Below the pieces are notes generated by a model. It was not told the origin of the DNA. It ran no database searches and saw only the letters and a program-made list of their open reading frames with translations. DNA of 64,000 nucleotides, taken from contig NZ_JH725119.1 of NCBI RefSeq assembly GCF_000278115.1, forward strand, positions 50,909 through 114,908. Direction: 5' to 3'. This DNA is from Bartonella sp. DB5-6 (lineage in GTDB: Bacteria > Pseudomonadota > Alphaproteobacteria > Rhizobiales > Rhizobiaceae). The position numbers were made by a program, and so were the translations under genes. Shown here one piece after another: positions 18,900 to 28,870 of this stretch. Position 1 is the first letter of the stretch; every line of letters begins with the position of its first letter.

Positions 18900-19106
18900 A
18901 TGTTTATAAATCATTTAAAAGTTATCCAATATATTACAGATATGTCAAAACAAATGAATCAGATGGCACGTCAGGCGCGTAGTCCACTTTTAGCATTACT
19001 TTTGGATATGGTTGCCAAAGAAGGGCAAAGTATTATTAATAGTGCTGAGGCTCTTGGAGAAGATCCAAACGCGACAATGACACATAACCACCAGAGTGTC
19101 GAATAA
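18900..19106 (+). CDS. Small hypothetical protein, 68 aa, overlapping the dprA 3' end
   Basis: An ORF opposite in strand to its neighbours. It begins MFINHLKVIQYITDM and has an internal Met at residue 15, then a helical segment 'ARSPLLALLLDMVAKEGQ'. Its last 71 nt overlap the convergent dprA end. A strong Shine-Dalgarno (TAGGAGGAGAA) precedes not this start but ATG 18880, which opens a 9-codon frame ending at 18909, overlapping the start at 18900. That could be a coupled leader peptide, or the whole thing may be chance. No family recognised; treat as doubtful. Confidence 0.35.
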   Translation: MFINHLKVIQYITDMSKQMNQMARQARSPLLALLLDMVAKEGQSIINSAEALGEDPNATMTHNHQSVE

Positions 19107-20235
19107 GTTTTCCAGCAAGCTCGAGTTCCACTAACAAGAGGTAGAGGTTTGGAAGTGAAACACCTGAATGCGTGCTGAGTGTGTCTAAGTCAATTGGAGT
19201 TGTTGAAAGAGCAGAGAGTACAGCTGCACGTTCTGTGTCATTTCCAACTGAAGAGAGGTTATTGTTTTTTTCATCAGGTGGGCTAAAATTTCCCTTTTTT
19301 TCGAGTTGCAAAGAGGCTGATTCTTCAAAAAAATTGAGTTGAGAGTTTGTGGACGTTGAGGCTAATGGTGTAAGCGTTTCTATGATGTCAGAAGGATGGG
19401 TGGTGAGCAGGGCGCCTTCCTTGATGAGATTATTTGTGCCAACGGATCTTGGATCAAGTGGAGAGCCAGGAATGGCAAAAGTCAATCGTCCCATTTCAGC
19501 AGCTTGGCGTGCGGTAATTAAAGATCCTGATCGTAGAGCAGCTTCTACAACCAAGAGTCCAAGTGATAGTCCAGCAATAATACGGTTTCTTCTCGGAAAG
19601 TCGATAGCACGAGCTTTCCACGCAATGGGCATTTCACTGATGATTGCTCCACCGTTAGCGATAATATCTTCATGCAATTTTTTATTTTCAGGAGGATAAA
19701 TGTGATCAATTCCACCAGCCATTACTGCAATTGTACCTGTTAACAGACTTGCTTGATGTGCAATGCTATCGATGCCACGTGCTAATCCAGAAATTGTTGT
19801 AAATCCAGCTTCCCCAAGAAAATGCGCAAATTGAGCAGTAAGCTTTTTGCCGGCTGCTGAAGCATTTCGAGATCCCACAATTCCAACAGAAGGTTTGTGA
19901 AAAGCCAAAATATTGCCTTTTATAGCAATAAGCGGTGGTGATGCTTCTATTACTTTAAGAAAAGCTGGATAATCTGGTTCTCCTATACCAACAAACCGAA
20001 TACCTAACCTTTCAGCTTCTTGCATTTCTTTCTCTGCATCTTCTATCGTTGTGATTCGAATAGGTGTAGAAAGACCACCCTTTTTACTAAGCTTAGGAAG
20101 CGCTTCTAAAGCATTTTCTGCCGTTTTATAATGATCAATGAGATTGCGAAAACTTACTGCTCCAATATTTTCGCTACGCAACAACCGTAACCAGCTGAGA
20201 CGTTGACGGTCAGTAAGCAGGATTCCCTTATTCAT
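19036..20235 (-). CDS. dprA: DNA-processing protein DprA/Smf
   Basis: This 399-residue protein binds incoming single-stranded DNA and loads RecA during natural transformation. It has an N-terminal SAM-like helical region, the Rossmann-like core with 'VGIVGSRNASAAGKKLTAQFA', 'TISGLARGIDSIAHQASL', 'MAGGIDHIYPPENKKLHEDI', 'FPRRNRIIAGLSLGLLVVEA' and 'SGSLITARQAAEMGR', and a C-terminal winged-helix domain ending near 'LELAGKLIRHSGGYVSLSRL'. ATG 20235 lies 7 nt after the plsY stop and is preferred over the upstream TTG at 20271. All core motifs are intact. Confidence 0.93.
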   Translation of the reverse strand: MNKGILLTDRQRLSWLRLLRSENIGAVSFRNLIDHYKTAENALEALPKLSKKGGLSTPIRITTIEDAEKEMQEAERLGIRFVGIGEPDYPAFLKVIEASPPLIAIKGNILAFHKPSVGIVGSRNASAAGKKLTAQFAHFLGEAGFTTISGLARGIDSIAHQASLLTGTIAVMAGGIDHIYPPENKKLHEDIIANGGAIISEMPIAWKARAIDFPRRNRIIAGLSLGLLVVEAALRSGSLITARQAAEMGRLTFAIPGSPLDPRSVGTNNLIKEGALLTTHPSDIIETLTPLASTSTNSQLNFFEESASLQLEKKGNFSPPDEKNNNLSSVGNDTERAAVLSALSTTPIDLDTLSTHSGVSLPNLYLLLVELELAGKLIRHSGGYVSLSRLDLLQEPQHY

Positions 20236-20242
20236 CCCCGTT

Positions 20243-20872
20243 TTAAGTACCAATCTTGCTTTCTTTCCCAACTAATAATCTACCGATATTTGCATAATGC
20301 TTTATATACACAAATATGCTCATCACAATCAGCATAAAATAGAAATAAGAATCGGAAAAGTAAAAAACAAATATCGCAGTTATAACAACAGCAACGAGTG
20401 CGGATAATGAAGAATAGCGTGTGAGTAGAAAAATCGCCATCCACACAACAATGAAAACAATTGCTGCTGGCCAGTATACCCCTAAACACACACCAAGATA
20501 GGTAGCAACGCCTTTGCCACCTTTAAATTTCAACCATATAGGAAAAAGATGTCCTAAAAAGGCAAAAAAACCAGCTAGAGAAACAATGATACTGTTTTCT
20601 GTTGGGGCACTTAAAAATTTTATAACAAGAATAATAACAGTTCCTTTCAGGATATCGCAAAGAAGCGTGAGAGCAGCAACTTTCTTATTTCCTGTTCGTA
20701 GAACATTTGTAGCTCCAATATTTCCGGAACCAATTGTTCTCACATCGCTAAGTTTGGCTAATCGCGTAAAAAGCAAACCGAACGGAATAGAACCAATGAC
20801 ATAGGACATTAGAAAAATAAACCATGTAGTGAACTGTAAAAGTGCCTCACCTTCATTCATTAAAAATCTCAT
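20243..20872 (-). CDS. plsY: Acyl-phosphate:glycerol-3-phosphate acyltransferase
   Basis: This 209-residue integral membrane protein transfers the acyl group from acyl-phosphate to glycerol-3-phosphate, the first step of phospholipid synthesis. It has five or so hydrophobic segments and the three PlsY motifs: '[11 protein letters not shown]' near 27-37, '[15 protein letters not shown]' near 48-62, and '[13 protein letters not shown]' near 115-127. It starts at ATG 20872 (or ATG 20860) just after the stop of the dihydroorotase-like gene and lies 7 nt before dprA, so it is inside the pyrB operon. Confidence 0.95.
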   Translation of the reverse strand: MRFLMNEGEALLQFTTWFIFLMSYVIGSIPFGLLFTRLAKLSDVRTIGSGNIGATNVLRTGNKKVAALTLLCDILKGTVIILVIKFLSAPTENSIIVSLAGFFAFLGHLFPIWLKFKGGKGVATYLGVCLGVYWPAAIVFIVVWMAIFLLTRYSSLSALVAVVITAIFVFYFSDSYFYFMLIVMSIFVYIKHYANIGRLLVGKESKIGT

Positions 20873-20877
20873 TAAGT

Positions 20878-22173
20878 TTATTGATTAAGTTTAAAAATTG
20901 ATTGTCCTTTAACAAAGGTTTGGATAACACGTCCTTGGAAACGTGCCTTCTCAAAAGGTGTATTTTTTGAACGTGAATACAGTCTCTCTGTAGAAACGAC
21001 CCATGGTTCTTCAAGGTCAACCAAAATAAGGTCTGCATATGCCCCTTTTTTGAGTGTTCCTGCATTAAGGCCAAAGAGTTTTGCAGGTGTCGTTGATAAA
21101 AGTTCAGCTAATCGTAGAAGGGATATGGTTTCATCATGATAAAGGCGTAAAGCGGCACTCAATAAAGTCTCCATACCAATGGCGCCTGCGGCTGCGTCAT
21201 CAAATGGTAAACGTTTTTTGTCAATACTCTGAGGATCATGGGAAGAGACGATAATATCTACTGTTCCATCCTTTATTGCTTCAATCATTGCTATACGATC
21301 TTCTTCGGTACGCAGCGGGGGCATAAGACGGAAAGAGGTACAATATTCGCCAATGTCATTTTCATTAAGAGACAAGTGATTAATAGATACGCCGGCTGAA
21401 ATCTTCTCACTTCGTTGCTTTCCTAAACGAAGTGCGTCAGCAGATAGTTTTGTCGATATTTGTGCAGCATGATAGCGCGTTTGTGTCAATGCGGCTAAAC
21501 GCAAATCTCTTTCGAGCGGGATGACTTCTGCTTCGTTAGGTATTCCAGAAAGTCCAAGCCAACTCGCTAATAGACCTTCATTCATAACACCTTTTCCTGT
21601 AAGGTCCTTATCTTGCGTTTCATGTATTAATGGAACGTCAAAGTCGCGTGCGTAAGTCATTGCACTCCGCATAACAGATGAACTTTGAAGTGTTTTTTTT
21701 CCTTCACTAAAAGCAACGACTCCTGCTTCTTTGAGCAAACCAAATTCGGTTAATTCTTGTCCGTTGAAACCTTGTGTGATCGCAGCAACGGAGTAAATAT
21801 TGACCGATGACATTTTTTGTGTTGTACGCGTAATGAATTCAACAAGAGCTATATTATCAATAACTGGGTGCGTGTCCGGCATCATAAGGAAGGAGGTAAT
21901 ACCACCTGCTGCTGCTGATTGACTTGCTGATGCAATTGTTTCACAGCGTTCATTTCCTAGTTCTCCAACAAAAACGCGAGCATCAACAAGTCCAGGAAGA
22001 ATTGCTTTATTTTGTGCGTTAATAACCTCTGCCCCATCGGGAATTCCTTGATTCAAGACTTCTTTTCCAGCAGCTGTAATTAGTCCATTTTCAACAATAA
22101 CTGTGCCAACTTCATCAATTGCGCGTGAAGGATCAATAATACGGGCATTTTGAAAGACACTTGGCTTTGTCAT
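20878..22173 (-). CDS. Dihydroorotase-like protein lacking metal ligands (PyrC/PyrX type)
   Basis: This 431-residue amidohydrolase-fold protein aligns with class I dihydroorotases (third step of pyrimidine synthesis), and its gene overlaps pyrB by 4 nt. However, the metal-binding HxH after 'LPGLVD' is replaced: residues 64-71 read DARVFVGE. The later 'TDHAPH' catalytic motif reads 'SSHDPQ' (310-315), and the usual 'YHxxHxST' reads 'YHAAQIST' (234-241). His184 remains in 'LIHETQD', and '[20 protein letters not shown]' is well kept. By analogy with the PyrC-like (PyrX) partners of ATCase it may be non-catalytic and structural, with an active dihydroorotase elsewhere in the genome. Confidence 0.85.
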   Translation of the reverse strand: MTKPSVFQNARIIDPSRAIDEVGTVIVENGLITAAGKEVLNQGIPDGAEVINAQNKAILPGLVDARVFVGELGNERCETIASASQSAAAGGITSFLMMPDTHPVIDNIALVEFITRTTQKMSSVNIYSVAAITQGFNGQELTEFGLLKEAGVVAFSEGKKTLQSSSVMRSAMTYARDFDVPLIHETQDKDLTGKGVMNEGLLASWLGLSGIPNEAEVIPLERDLRLAALTQTRYHAAQISTKLSADALRLGKQRSEKISAGVSINHLSLNENDIGEYCTSFRLMPPLRTEEDRIAMIEAIKDGTVDIIVSSHDPQSIDKKRLPFDDAAAGAIGMETLLSAALRLYHDETISLLRLAELLSTTPAKLFGLNAGTLKKGAYADLILVDLEEPWVVSTERLYSRSKNTPFEKARFQGRVIQTFVKGQSIFKLNQ

Positions 22174-23135
22174 ATTTTGTCTCCACTTGCTTTAAGACGT
22201 GAATCCAATAAAGCCTCCATGACAGCCATACGCACAGCGATTCCCATTTCTACTTGTTTATGAATCATACTTTGTGGTCCATCTGCTATGTCAGATGCGA
22301 TCTCTACACCACGGTTTATTGGACCAGGATGCAGAATAATGCAATCACTTTTAGCATAAGCTAAATTTTCTCTATGTAAGCCAAAATAATGAAAATATTC
22401 ACGAATGGAGGGAATAAAGGATCCTGTCATACGTTCATGTTGTAGACGTAGCATCATAATGACATCCGCACCTTTAAGACCTTCTTTCATTGTATTAAAA
22501 ACCTCAACGCTCATATCGGCGATTCCTGCGGGTAAGAGTGTTGAAGGAGCGACAACACGAACCCGAGCTCCCAAAGCATTGAGACTAAGGATGTTAGAAC
22601 GCGCAACACGTGAGTGCAAAATATCTCCACAAATTGCAATGGCTAATCCTTCAATACGGCCTTTTGTTTTTTTTATGGTCAAAGCATCTAATAATGCTTG
22701 TGTTGGATGTTCATGGGCACCATCACCTGCATTAATAACACAACAATCCATTTTTTGTGCTAACAAAGCTGCTGCTCCGGCGCTACTATGGCGAATAACG
22801 AGTATATCTGGTTTCATCGCATTAAGAGTTGTAGCGGTGTCAATCAATGTTTCCCCTTTTTTTATAGATGAATTGCCAATGGCTATACTCATCACATCTG
22901 CTCCTAACCGTTTTCCGGCTAATTCGAAAGAAGATTGTGTTCGCGTGGAGGCTTCAAAGAAGAGATTAATTTGAGTACGCCCAAATAACAGAGATTTTGT
23001 TTTATCAATTTTTTGAGAAAGGATAGCATATGCATCAGCACGATCAAGCAATGTGGTAAGGTCTTGTACACTCAATCCTTTAATGCCTAAAAGATGTTGG
23101 TGGGGGAAAAGGGGAAAAAAAGTGTTTTGAGTCAT
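22170..23135 (-). CDS. pyrB: Aspartate carbamoyltransferase catalytic subunit
   Basis: This 321-residue enzyme joins carbamoyl phosphate and aspartate, the committed step of pyrimidine synthesis. The carbamoyl-phosphate site is '[20 protein letters not shown]' (STRT motif) near 55-74; '[18 protein letters not shown]' near 133-150 and '[18 protein letters not shown]' near 272-289 are the aspartate-domain motifs. Length is normal. The TGA stop overlaps the ATG of the PyrC-like gene (ATGA). No pyrI regulatory-subunit gene is adjacent, as expected for the class that pairs with a PyrC-like protein. Confidence 0.96.
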   Translation of the reverse strand: MTQNTFFPLFPHQHLLGIKGLSVQDLTTLLDRADAYAILSQKIDKTKSLLFGRTQINLFFEASTRTQSSFELAGKRLGADVMSIAIGNSSIKKGETLIDTATTLNAMKPDILVIRHSSAGAAALLAQKMDCCVINAGDGAHEHPTQALLDALTIKKTKGRIEGLAIAICGDILHSRVARSNILSLNALGARVRVVAPSTLLPAGIADMSVEVFNTMKEGLKGADVIMMLRLQHERMTGSFIPSIREYFHYFGLHRENLAYAKSDCIILHPGPINRGVEIASDIADGPQSMIHKQVEMGIAVRMAVMEALLDSRLKASGDKI

Positions 23136-23262
23136 AGCATTCTTTTCTATCTCTCTCTAAACAGATTAGACAAGCATTTGTTTGAATATAATAAATGTTT
23201 TTTTAACTGCAAAACGACAAATAGTCTATGATATGAATGATTTGAATAATAGGAATGTGCCT

Positions 23263-24891
23263 ATGAGTACTGTGTCTGCGCAAAATGTTCGCCGAAAAAA
23301 TGCGTTTCTCAGTGATACGCTTATGTTTCGTATTGCTTCTACCTTGCCTAAGTTTTTATTAACAAGTTTTGAAGAAATAGGAGATTTTGTAGCGAGTCGT
23401 GAAGCATGGGAGTATTCCTCTCTAGCGAATCGTTATCGTCCGGTATTGCGCTATAATGATGAATGGGGGCGGCCAACAGAAAAATTAGAGATACATTCCT
23501 CTTATCAAGCTCTTCAACAATATTCTAGACAAGCTGGTCTTGCCACATCGCTTTGGGAAAATACTCCTTCAGAAAATGGGGTACGCTATCAAGCGCGTGC
23601 TATCCGCTTGGCTTTATCTGCTAGTTTAGAAACAGGACATTTGAATGAAGTTATTATAACAAGTGCTGCTATCGCAGTCTTAATTAGTGATGTTGAGCTC
23701 TTCAAAAAATGGCAAAATGTACTTTTATCACGTCAATATGATTTATTGTCCAAGCCGGTTAATAGTAAAAAAGCTGCTTCACTTACTTTTGCTTTTGATG
23801 ATGTTGAACAACGCGAAAAATATTCTTTCAATTTTCCAAGTGTTAGGAAAATTTCTTTTGATGAAAAAATGGGACGTGATCTGTATCGTTTGAATGTTGT
23901 AAAAACCAATGTTATTAATCCTATAGCAGATGGATATCTTGTAAGTGCAGAGTTAGATGGTCATTTAAGCTGCTTTTTTGTTCCCCGTATACAAGAAAAT
24001 GGTGCATTAAATGGTATCATATCAGTTCATCATTTGATGCAGCGTTCTGGAGAATCTTTAACGCCAGAGGGGGTTGTCAGTTTTCAAGGTAGTTATGGCT
24101 GGCTTTTGGGAAATATTGGAGAGGGAATTAAAGTCATTAAGGATATCGAAACAATGATGCGTTTTGATTACTCCGTTGTATCGGCAGGTGTCCTGCGGGC
24201 AGCACTTCAATTTGGCATAGATTTTTTTCGGCAAAAAATGCCACATCAGCCCTTACCACCACTAACAGAACGTATTTTTGCAGATATTGCACTAGATATT
24301 GCAGCTGCACAAGCATTGGTTTTACGTCTAGCACGAGCATTTGATAACGCTGCAAATGATCGTTCTGAGGCAGCTTTCGCACGAATCATGACGCCTATTA
24401 TTTCTTATCACGTAAGCCAATTGGTCATTCCTATTATTGGTGAAATTATTGCACAGCTTGGCATTGAAAGCTTTGTAGAGGGTAATCCATTATCACAAAT
24501 GTTCTGTAATAGCCCTGCACGGATTGTGAGAAATAGTTCTGCTAATCAATTGGTAAAGGATGCAATTCTCATTGCTGAAAAAGCACCAGGATTGTTCCAA
24601 AAACTGTTAGAGAAAATTGCCCTAGATATTGGTCCAGCAGGACCACGAGCAATTGAAATTATTAAGTCCGCTGTAGAGATGGTATCGGCAAACGAGGGAG
24701 CAGGAAGATTTTTTGTTGAACAAGTAGCCTATGCAGCTGCAGCTGCAGCGTTACGTTCTACTGACATAGAGCATGTTGCAAATGCTTATATGGAAAGCCG
24801 CCTTGGAGGACAATGGAGATCTTCTTATGGAATGCTCATTGCACGATATAATGCGGGACATTTGTTAAATGTTCTTTATCCTTCTATATGA
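23263..24891 (+). CDS. Acyl-CoA dehydrogenase family protein (AidB-like)
   Basis: Residues show the acyl-CoA dehydrogenase fold with an extended N-terminal part as in AidB/isovaleryl-CoA-dehydrogenase-like proteins: a central beta-domain ('[20 protein letters not shown]', '[15 protein letters not shown]'), then '[20 protein letters not shown]' and a C-terminal helical bundle ('[19 protein letters not shown]', '[20 protein letters not shown]'). Substrate unknown; AidB proteins are linked to alkylation response. The frame is open from TTG 23182; I chose ATG 23263 because AGGA lies 8 nt upstream, while ATG 23233 has no ribosome-binding site. The 3' end overlaps the convergent ruvX by 16 nt. The length from ATG 23263 is about 542 residues. 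Confidence 0.8.
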   Translation: MSTVSAQNVRRKNAFLSDTLMFRIASTLPKFLLTSFEEIGDFVASREAWEYSSLANRYRPVLRYNDEWGRPTEKLEIHSSYQALQQYSRQAGLATSLWENTPSENGVRYQARAIRLALSASLETGHLNEVIITSAAIAVLISDVELFKKWQNVLLSRQYDLLSKPVNSKKAASLTFAFDDVEQREKYSFNFPSVRKISFDEKMGRDLYRLNVVKTNVINPIADGYLVSAELDGHLSCFFVPRIQENGALNGIISVHHLMQRSGESLTPEGVVSFQGSYGWLLGNIGEGIKVIKDIETMMRFDYSVVSAGVLRAALQFGIDFFRQKMPHQPLPPLTERIFADIALDIAAAQALVLRLARAFDNAANDRSEAAFARIMTPIISYHVSQLVIPIIGEIIAQLGIESFVEGNPLSQMFCNSPARIVRNSSANQLVKDAILIAEKAPGLFQKLLEKIALDIGPAGPRAIEIIKSAVEMVSANEGAGRFFVEQVAYAAAAAALRSTDIEHVANAYMESRLGGQWRSSYGMLIARYNAGHLLNVLYPSI

Positions 24892-25355
24892 TAAAGGCTT
24901 TGAATTCTATTAAGAGCACCTTGTAATATGAAAGCAGCTGCAGCAGAATCAATACGGGTTGCTCTTTTGGCGCGTGATACATCCATTTCTAGAAGAAAAC
25001 GTTCTGCAGCAATTGTCGATAAACGTTCGTCCCAAAAAACAAATGGAATTTCTGTATATGCTTCCATATTGCTCACAAAAGTTCTGGTTGCTTGAACACG
25101 AGGACCGCTGCTACCATTCATGTTAAGAGGTAAGCCAATGATAACAGCTCCGACGTTTTCACGGTCAAAGATTTGTATAAGCGTGTGAGCATCTAGCGTA
25201 AATTTTTTTCGTTGAAGTACAGGACGCGGATTAGAAAAAGTTAGCCCCGTATCAGAAACCGCAATTCCGACAGTTTTTGTGCCCAAATCTAAACCTGCTA
25301 TTGTTTGCCTAGGTAAGAGATGTGTAATAACTTCATTTATGTTAATAATGGTCAT
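24876..25355 (-). CDS. ruvX: Putative pre-16S rRNA nuclease / Holliday junction resolvase (YqgF)
   Basis: This 159-residue RNase H-fold protein carries '[17 protein letters not shown]' near 19-35 (first catalytic Asp), '[19 protein letters not shown]' near 68-86, '[14 protein letters not shown]' near 104-117, and '[15 protein letters not shown]' near 134-148 with the last Asp. It matures the 5' end of 16S rRNA in E. coli. It is divergent from gatC. Length is normal. Confidence 0.92.
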   Translation of the reverse strand: MTIININEVITHLLPRQTIAGLDLGTKTVGIAVSDTGLTFSNPRPVLQRKKFTLDAHTLIQIFDRENVGAVIIGLPLNMNGSSGPRVQATRTFVSNMEAYTEIPFVFWDERLSTIAAERFLLEMDVSRAKRATRIDSAAAAFILQGALNRIQSLYHIEG

Positions 25356-25496
25356 GGGATTTATAATTTAGGTCTTTTCGTGTTTCAGGTTCATAGTTAT
25401 ATTCTTTACTTTCGTTATCAATATTCTTGCGCTTGCAAACGCGGACTTGTATAGCCGATAAATGAATATCAAAATAAAAAAGCAGAAAGGCATAAT

Positions 25497-25784
25497 ATGT
25501 CTGTTGATCAAGAAACCGTCAAGCGGATAGCACATTTAGCACGTATTGCTGTCCATGATGATGAAGCAAAACGTATGACAAAAGAACTCAATGTCATTTT
25601 AGGTTTTGTAGAACAATTGAATGAAGTCGATGTCAGTCGTGTTGAACCATTAACCTCAGTGATGCCAATGGCTTTACGAATGCGTGAAGATAGTATCACA
25701 GATGGAGATAAAGTAGCAGATATCATAGCAAATGCGCCTGTTACAGAAGAGAACTTTTTTCTTGTCTCAAAAATCGTTGAATAA
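25497..25784 (+). CDS. gatC: Glutamyl-tRNA(Gln)/aspartyl-tRNA(Asn) amidotransferase subunit C
   Basis: This 95-residue protein tethers GatA to GatB in the amidotransferase that converts mischarged Glu-tRNA(Gln) or Asp-tRNA(Asn). Family features are '[17 protein letters not shown]' at the N-terminus, '[21 protein letters not shown]' in the middle, and '[19 protein letters not shown]'. It ends 31 nt before gatA, so the two form an operon; gatB is not in the window. ATG 25497 follows AGAAAGG. Confidence 0.95.
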   Translation: MSVDQETVKRIAHLARIAVHDDEAKRMTKELNVILGFVEQLNEVDVSRVEPLTSVMPMALRMREDSITDGDKVADIIANAPVTEENFFLVSKIVE

Positions 25785-25815
25785 TTTTTTATATTTTTAA
25801 AACTTGAGAACCAAT

Positions 25816-27300
25816 ATGACCGATTTAACAGCCTTCACAATTGCACAAGCCCGTGATGCTCTCATAAAAAAAGAGTTCAAAGCAACTGAATTAACAGAAG
25901 CTTATTTAAAAGCGGTTGAATTAGCTAATCCAACTTTGAATGCTTATGTAGAAGTAACAACAGAACAAGCAAGAAAAATGGCGGCTGAATCAGATAACCG
26001 TTTAGCTAGAGGGCAGGGGGGAATTTTAGAAGGAATTCCATTGGGAATTAAGGATCTTTTCGCGACACAGGGTATTCATACACAAGCCTGTTCACACATT
26101 CTTGATGGTTTTAAGCCGCATTATGAATCAACAGTAACTGCTAATTTATGGCAGGATGGAGCCGTTATGTTAGGTAAGCTTAATATGGATGAGTTTGCTA
26201 TGGGGTCTTCCAATGAAACGTCATATTACGGTCCAGTTATTAGCCCATGGAGAAAAAAAGGTTCTAATGAAAAGCTTGTACCTGGCGGTTCTTCAGGTGG
26301 TTCTGCAGCCGCTGTTGCAGCACGGATTTGTGCTGGTGCAACTGCAACAGATACAGGTGGTTCAATACGTCAACCAGCGGCATTTACTGGGACAGTGGGG
26401 ATCAAACCAACTTATGGACGTTGTTCACGGTGGGGAACTATCGCCTTTGCCTCATCACTTGATCAAGCTGGACCTATTGGACGAGATGTTCGTGATTGTG
26501 CTATTTTACTTCAATCAATGGCTTCTTTTGATGAAAAAGATTCTACTTCCGTGAATTTACCTGTCCCTGATTATGAAAGTTATCTTGGTCAATCAATCAA
26601 AGGAATGAAAATTGGTATTCCGAAAGAATACCATATGGAAGGAATGTCTCCTGAAATTGTAGAACTTTGGCAAAAAGGGATGAATTGGCTAAAAGAAGCG
26701 GGTGCTGAAATTAGAGATATTTCGTTGCCTCATACAAAATATGCCTTGCCTGCTTATTATATTGTTGCTCCCGCAGAAGCATCTTCTAACTTAGCACGCT
26801 ATGATGGTGTTCGTTTTGGTCTCCGTGGACCGGGAAAAGATATCATTGAAATGTATGAAAAGACCCGTTCAGCTGGTTTTGGTGATGAAGTTAAACGGCG
26901 TATTTTGATTGGTACTTATGTTCTCTCATCAGGTTATTATGATGCCTATTATTTGAGAGCTCAGAAAGTACGAACATTAGTGAAGCGTGATTTTGATCAA
27001 TGTTTTGCTTCTGGCATTGATGCTATCCTCACACCTGCAACACCAACACCAGCTTTTGGCATCGCTGATGAAAAAATAAAACATGATACTGTAGCAATGT
27101 ATCTTAATGATATTTTTACTGTGCCAGTTAATATGGCAGGTTTACCAGGAATATCTATTCCTGCTGGTCTCTCATCAAATGGTTTACCTTTAGGATTGCA
27201 ATTGATTAGTAAACCCTTTGCTGAAGAAGTTATTTTTCAGATAGCACATATTATAGAACAAGCGGCAGGGACATTTAGTTCTGAAAAATGGTGGATATAA
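25816..27300 (+). CDS. gatA: Glutamyl-tRNA(Gln)/aspartyl-tRNA(Asn) amidotransferase subunit A
   Basis: This 494-residue amidase releases ammonia from glutamine for transamidation of tRNA-bound Glu or Asp. The amidase-signature catalytic triad is visible: Lys in '[13 protein letters not shown]' and the two serines in '[17 protein letters not shown]' and '[16 protein letters not shown]'. The substrate-binding pattern '[13 protein letters not shown]' follows. ATG 25816 was chosen; the frame continues 12 nt upstream to a TTG. It forms an operon with gatC. A hairpin at 27322-27348 follows the gene. Confidence 0.96.
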   Translation: MTDLTAFTIAQARDALIKKEFKATELTEAYLKAVELANPTLNAYVEVTTEQARKMAAESDNRLARGQGGILEGIPLGIKDLFATQGIHTQACSHILDGFKPHYESTVTANLWQDGAVMLGKLNMDEFAMGSSNETSYYGPVISPWRKKGSNEKLVPGGSSGGSAAAVAARICAGATATDTGGSIRQPAAFTGTVGIKPTYGRCSRWGTIAFASSLDQAGPIGRDVRDCAILLQSMASFDEKDSTSVNLPVPDYESYLGQSIKGMKIGIPKEYHMEGMSPEIVELWQKGMNWLKEAGAEIRDISLPHTKYALPAYYIVAPAEASSNLARYDGVRFGLRGPGKDIIEMYEKTRSAGFGDEVKRRILIGTYVLSSGYYDAYYLRAQKVRTLVKRDFDQCFASGIDAILTPATPTPAFGIADEKIKHDTVAMYLNDIFTVPVNMAGLPGISIPAGLSSNGLPLGLQLISKPFAEEVIFQIAHIIEQAAGTFSSEKWWI

Positions 27301-27321
27301 TAAAGGAAAACCTCATCAAAA

Positions 27322-27348
27322 AAGCATTTCTCTAACAGAGAGATGCTT
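27322..27348 (-). terminator. Intrinsic terminator for the liv operon (convergent with gatA)
   Basis: A 12-bp hairpin (AAGCATTTCTCT / AGAGAGATGCTT, one G-T pair, 3-nt loop) lies between gatA and livF. Read on the minus strand the second arm runs straight into TTTTTT, so it should end the livKHMGF transcript. On the plus strand it lacks a T run but may still help end gatCA. Confidence 0.8.
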
Positions 27349-27390
27349 CGGAGGAGAATGGCCTATTGGTTTTTAAACATTGTATATTTT

Positions 27391-28101
27391 TTATCCACCA
27401 AGATATGCTTCTTTAACACGTGGATCAGAAAGCATGCCTTTACCTTCGCCGTGAAATAAGACATGTCCTACCTCTAGAATATAAGCATAGTTAGCGATAG
27501 AAAGTGCTGCAAATGCATTTTGTTCAATAAGAAGAACAGTTTTTCCCATATTATTAATTTTTTGGATAATCGAAAAAAGTTCCTTTACAAGAAGCGGTGC
27601 TAAACCCAGAGAGGGTTCATCTAATATTATCATGTCAGGATTACTCATAAGTGCACGACCTACAGCAAGCATTTGTTGTTCACCACCTGACATTGTTCCT
27701 CCCAATTGTTTTGCTCTTTCACGCAAACGCGGAAATAGCTCAAATATCCATTCGATATCACGGGCAATCCCTAGTTTATCATGACGTATATAAGCACCTA
27801 AACGCAAATTTTCTAAAACAGTAAAATGAGGCATAATGCGCCGTCCTTCAGGACTTAGAGCAATCCCCAATCGCAAGATTTTTTCTGGTGTTTTTTTTAT
27901 AATTGATTCGCCTTTATAGATAATCTCTCCATAAACGGATCGATTAAGTCCTGTAATGGAGCGTACAATGCTGCTTTTTCCTGCTCCATTGGCACCAATT
28001 AAAGTTACTATACTTCCCTTTTTTATAGACATAGAAAGGTTTTGGATAGCTTTAATGGCGCCATAATGAACATGAAGATTTTTGATTTTAAGAATATCCA
28101 T
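27391..28101 (-). CDS. livF: Branched-chain amino acid ABC transporter, ATPase LivF
   Basis: This 236-residue cytoplasmic ATPase powers branched-chain amino acid uptake. The Walker A motif is 'LIGANGAGKSS' near 35-45, the ABC signature is 'MSGGEQQMLAVGRAL', and Walker B is 'MIILDEPSLGLAPLL', with the LivF-typical ending 'GEGKGMLSDPRVKEAYLGG'. I chose ATG 28101, which has GGCGGAG 6 nt upstream; the frame runs on to 28167 inside livG, but that would add 22 residues not seen in the family. It overlaps livG by 14 nt. Confidence 0.93.
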   Translation of the reverse strand: MDILKIKNLHVHYGAIKAIQNLSMSIKKGSIVTLIGANGAGKSSIVRSITGLNRSVYGEIIYKGESIIKKTPEKILRLGIALSPEGRRIMPHFTVLENLRLGAYIRHDKLGIARDIEWIFELFPRLRERAKQLGGTMSGGEQQMLAVGRALMSNPDMIILDEPSLGLAPLLVKELFSIIQKINNMGKTVLLIEQNAFAALSIANYAYILEVGHVLFHGEGKGMLSDPRVKEAYLGG

Positions 28102-28870
28102 AGACATCTCCGCCAAGATAAGCTTCAATAACTTTAGGGTTGTTACGAATTTCATCTGGTGTGCCATTGGCTATGCAACAGCCATACTCCATTACCCAAA
28201 TATATTGACAAAGCCCCATAACAACTTTCATATCGTGTTCAATAAGCAGAATGGTAAGATCAAAGTCTTTTTGCACTTTTGCTATGAATTTTCTAAGATC
28301 TTCACTTTCTTGTGGATTCATCCCAGCAGCAGGTTCATCAAGAAGAAGTAATTTGGGCTTTGTTGCTAGAGCACGCGCAATTTCCAGACGACGTTGTACA
28401 CCATAGGGCAGAGTCATTGCGGATTGATTGGCAATATGATCAAGTTGTAGCCGCTCAAGAAGTTCCATTGAATTTTTATGGACTTCTCTTTTTTCTTTTA
28501 GTGCTTTTGGAAAAAACAAAGCTGAAGAAAACCATGGATATTTTTGTCTGACATGGGCTCCCACCATAACATTTTGCAAGACCGTTAACCCTGAAAAGAG
28601 GCGAATATTTTGAAATGTTCGTGCAATATGACGTCTGCAGATAATGTAAGGGGGAGCTCCAGAAACTTTTTTCTCATCAAAAAGGATTGTTCCACTTGTG
28701 GGGGTATAAAATCCTGAAATCATATTAAAAACAGTTGTTTTCCCAGCACCATTTGGACCAATTAATCCGGTAATCGTACCACGTTTGATTACCATATTAA
28801 TATTATTTACAGCAACCAACCCGCCAAAACGCATCATGATATTATTGAGTAAAAGGAGGGTGTCGTTCAT
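28088..28870 (-). CDS. livG: Branched-chain amino acid ABC transporter, ATPase LivG
   Basis: This 260-residue ATPase pairs with LivF. Walker A is 'LIGPNGAGKTTVFNMISGFY' near 36-55, the signature region is 'LPYGVQRRLEIARALA', and Walker B is 'LLLDEPAAGMNPQE', followed by 'LLIEHDMKVVMGLC'. The C-terminus 'IANGTPDEIRNNPKVIEAYLG' is typical of LivG. Its start overlaps the livM stop by 4 nt. Confidence 0.95.
   Translation of the reverse strand: MNDTLLLLNNIMMRFGGLVAVNNINMVIKRGTITGLIGPNGAGKTTVFNMISGFYTPTSGTILFDEKKVSGAPPYIICRRHIARTFQNIRLFSGLTVLQNVMVGAHVRQKYPWFSSALFFPKALKEKREVHKNSMELLERLQLDHIANQSAMTLPYGVQRRLEIARALATKPKLLLLDEPAAGMNPQESEDLRKFIAKVQKDFDLTILLIEHDMKVVMGLCQYIWVMEYGCCIANGTPDEIRNNPKVIEAYLGGDVYGYS

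Noticed and set aside
22405-22974. 189-aa plus-strand ORF inside pyrB
   Set aside because: Antisense shadow; pyrB motifs are complete on the minus strand.
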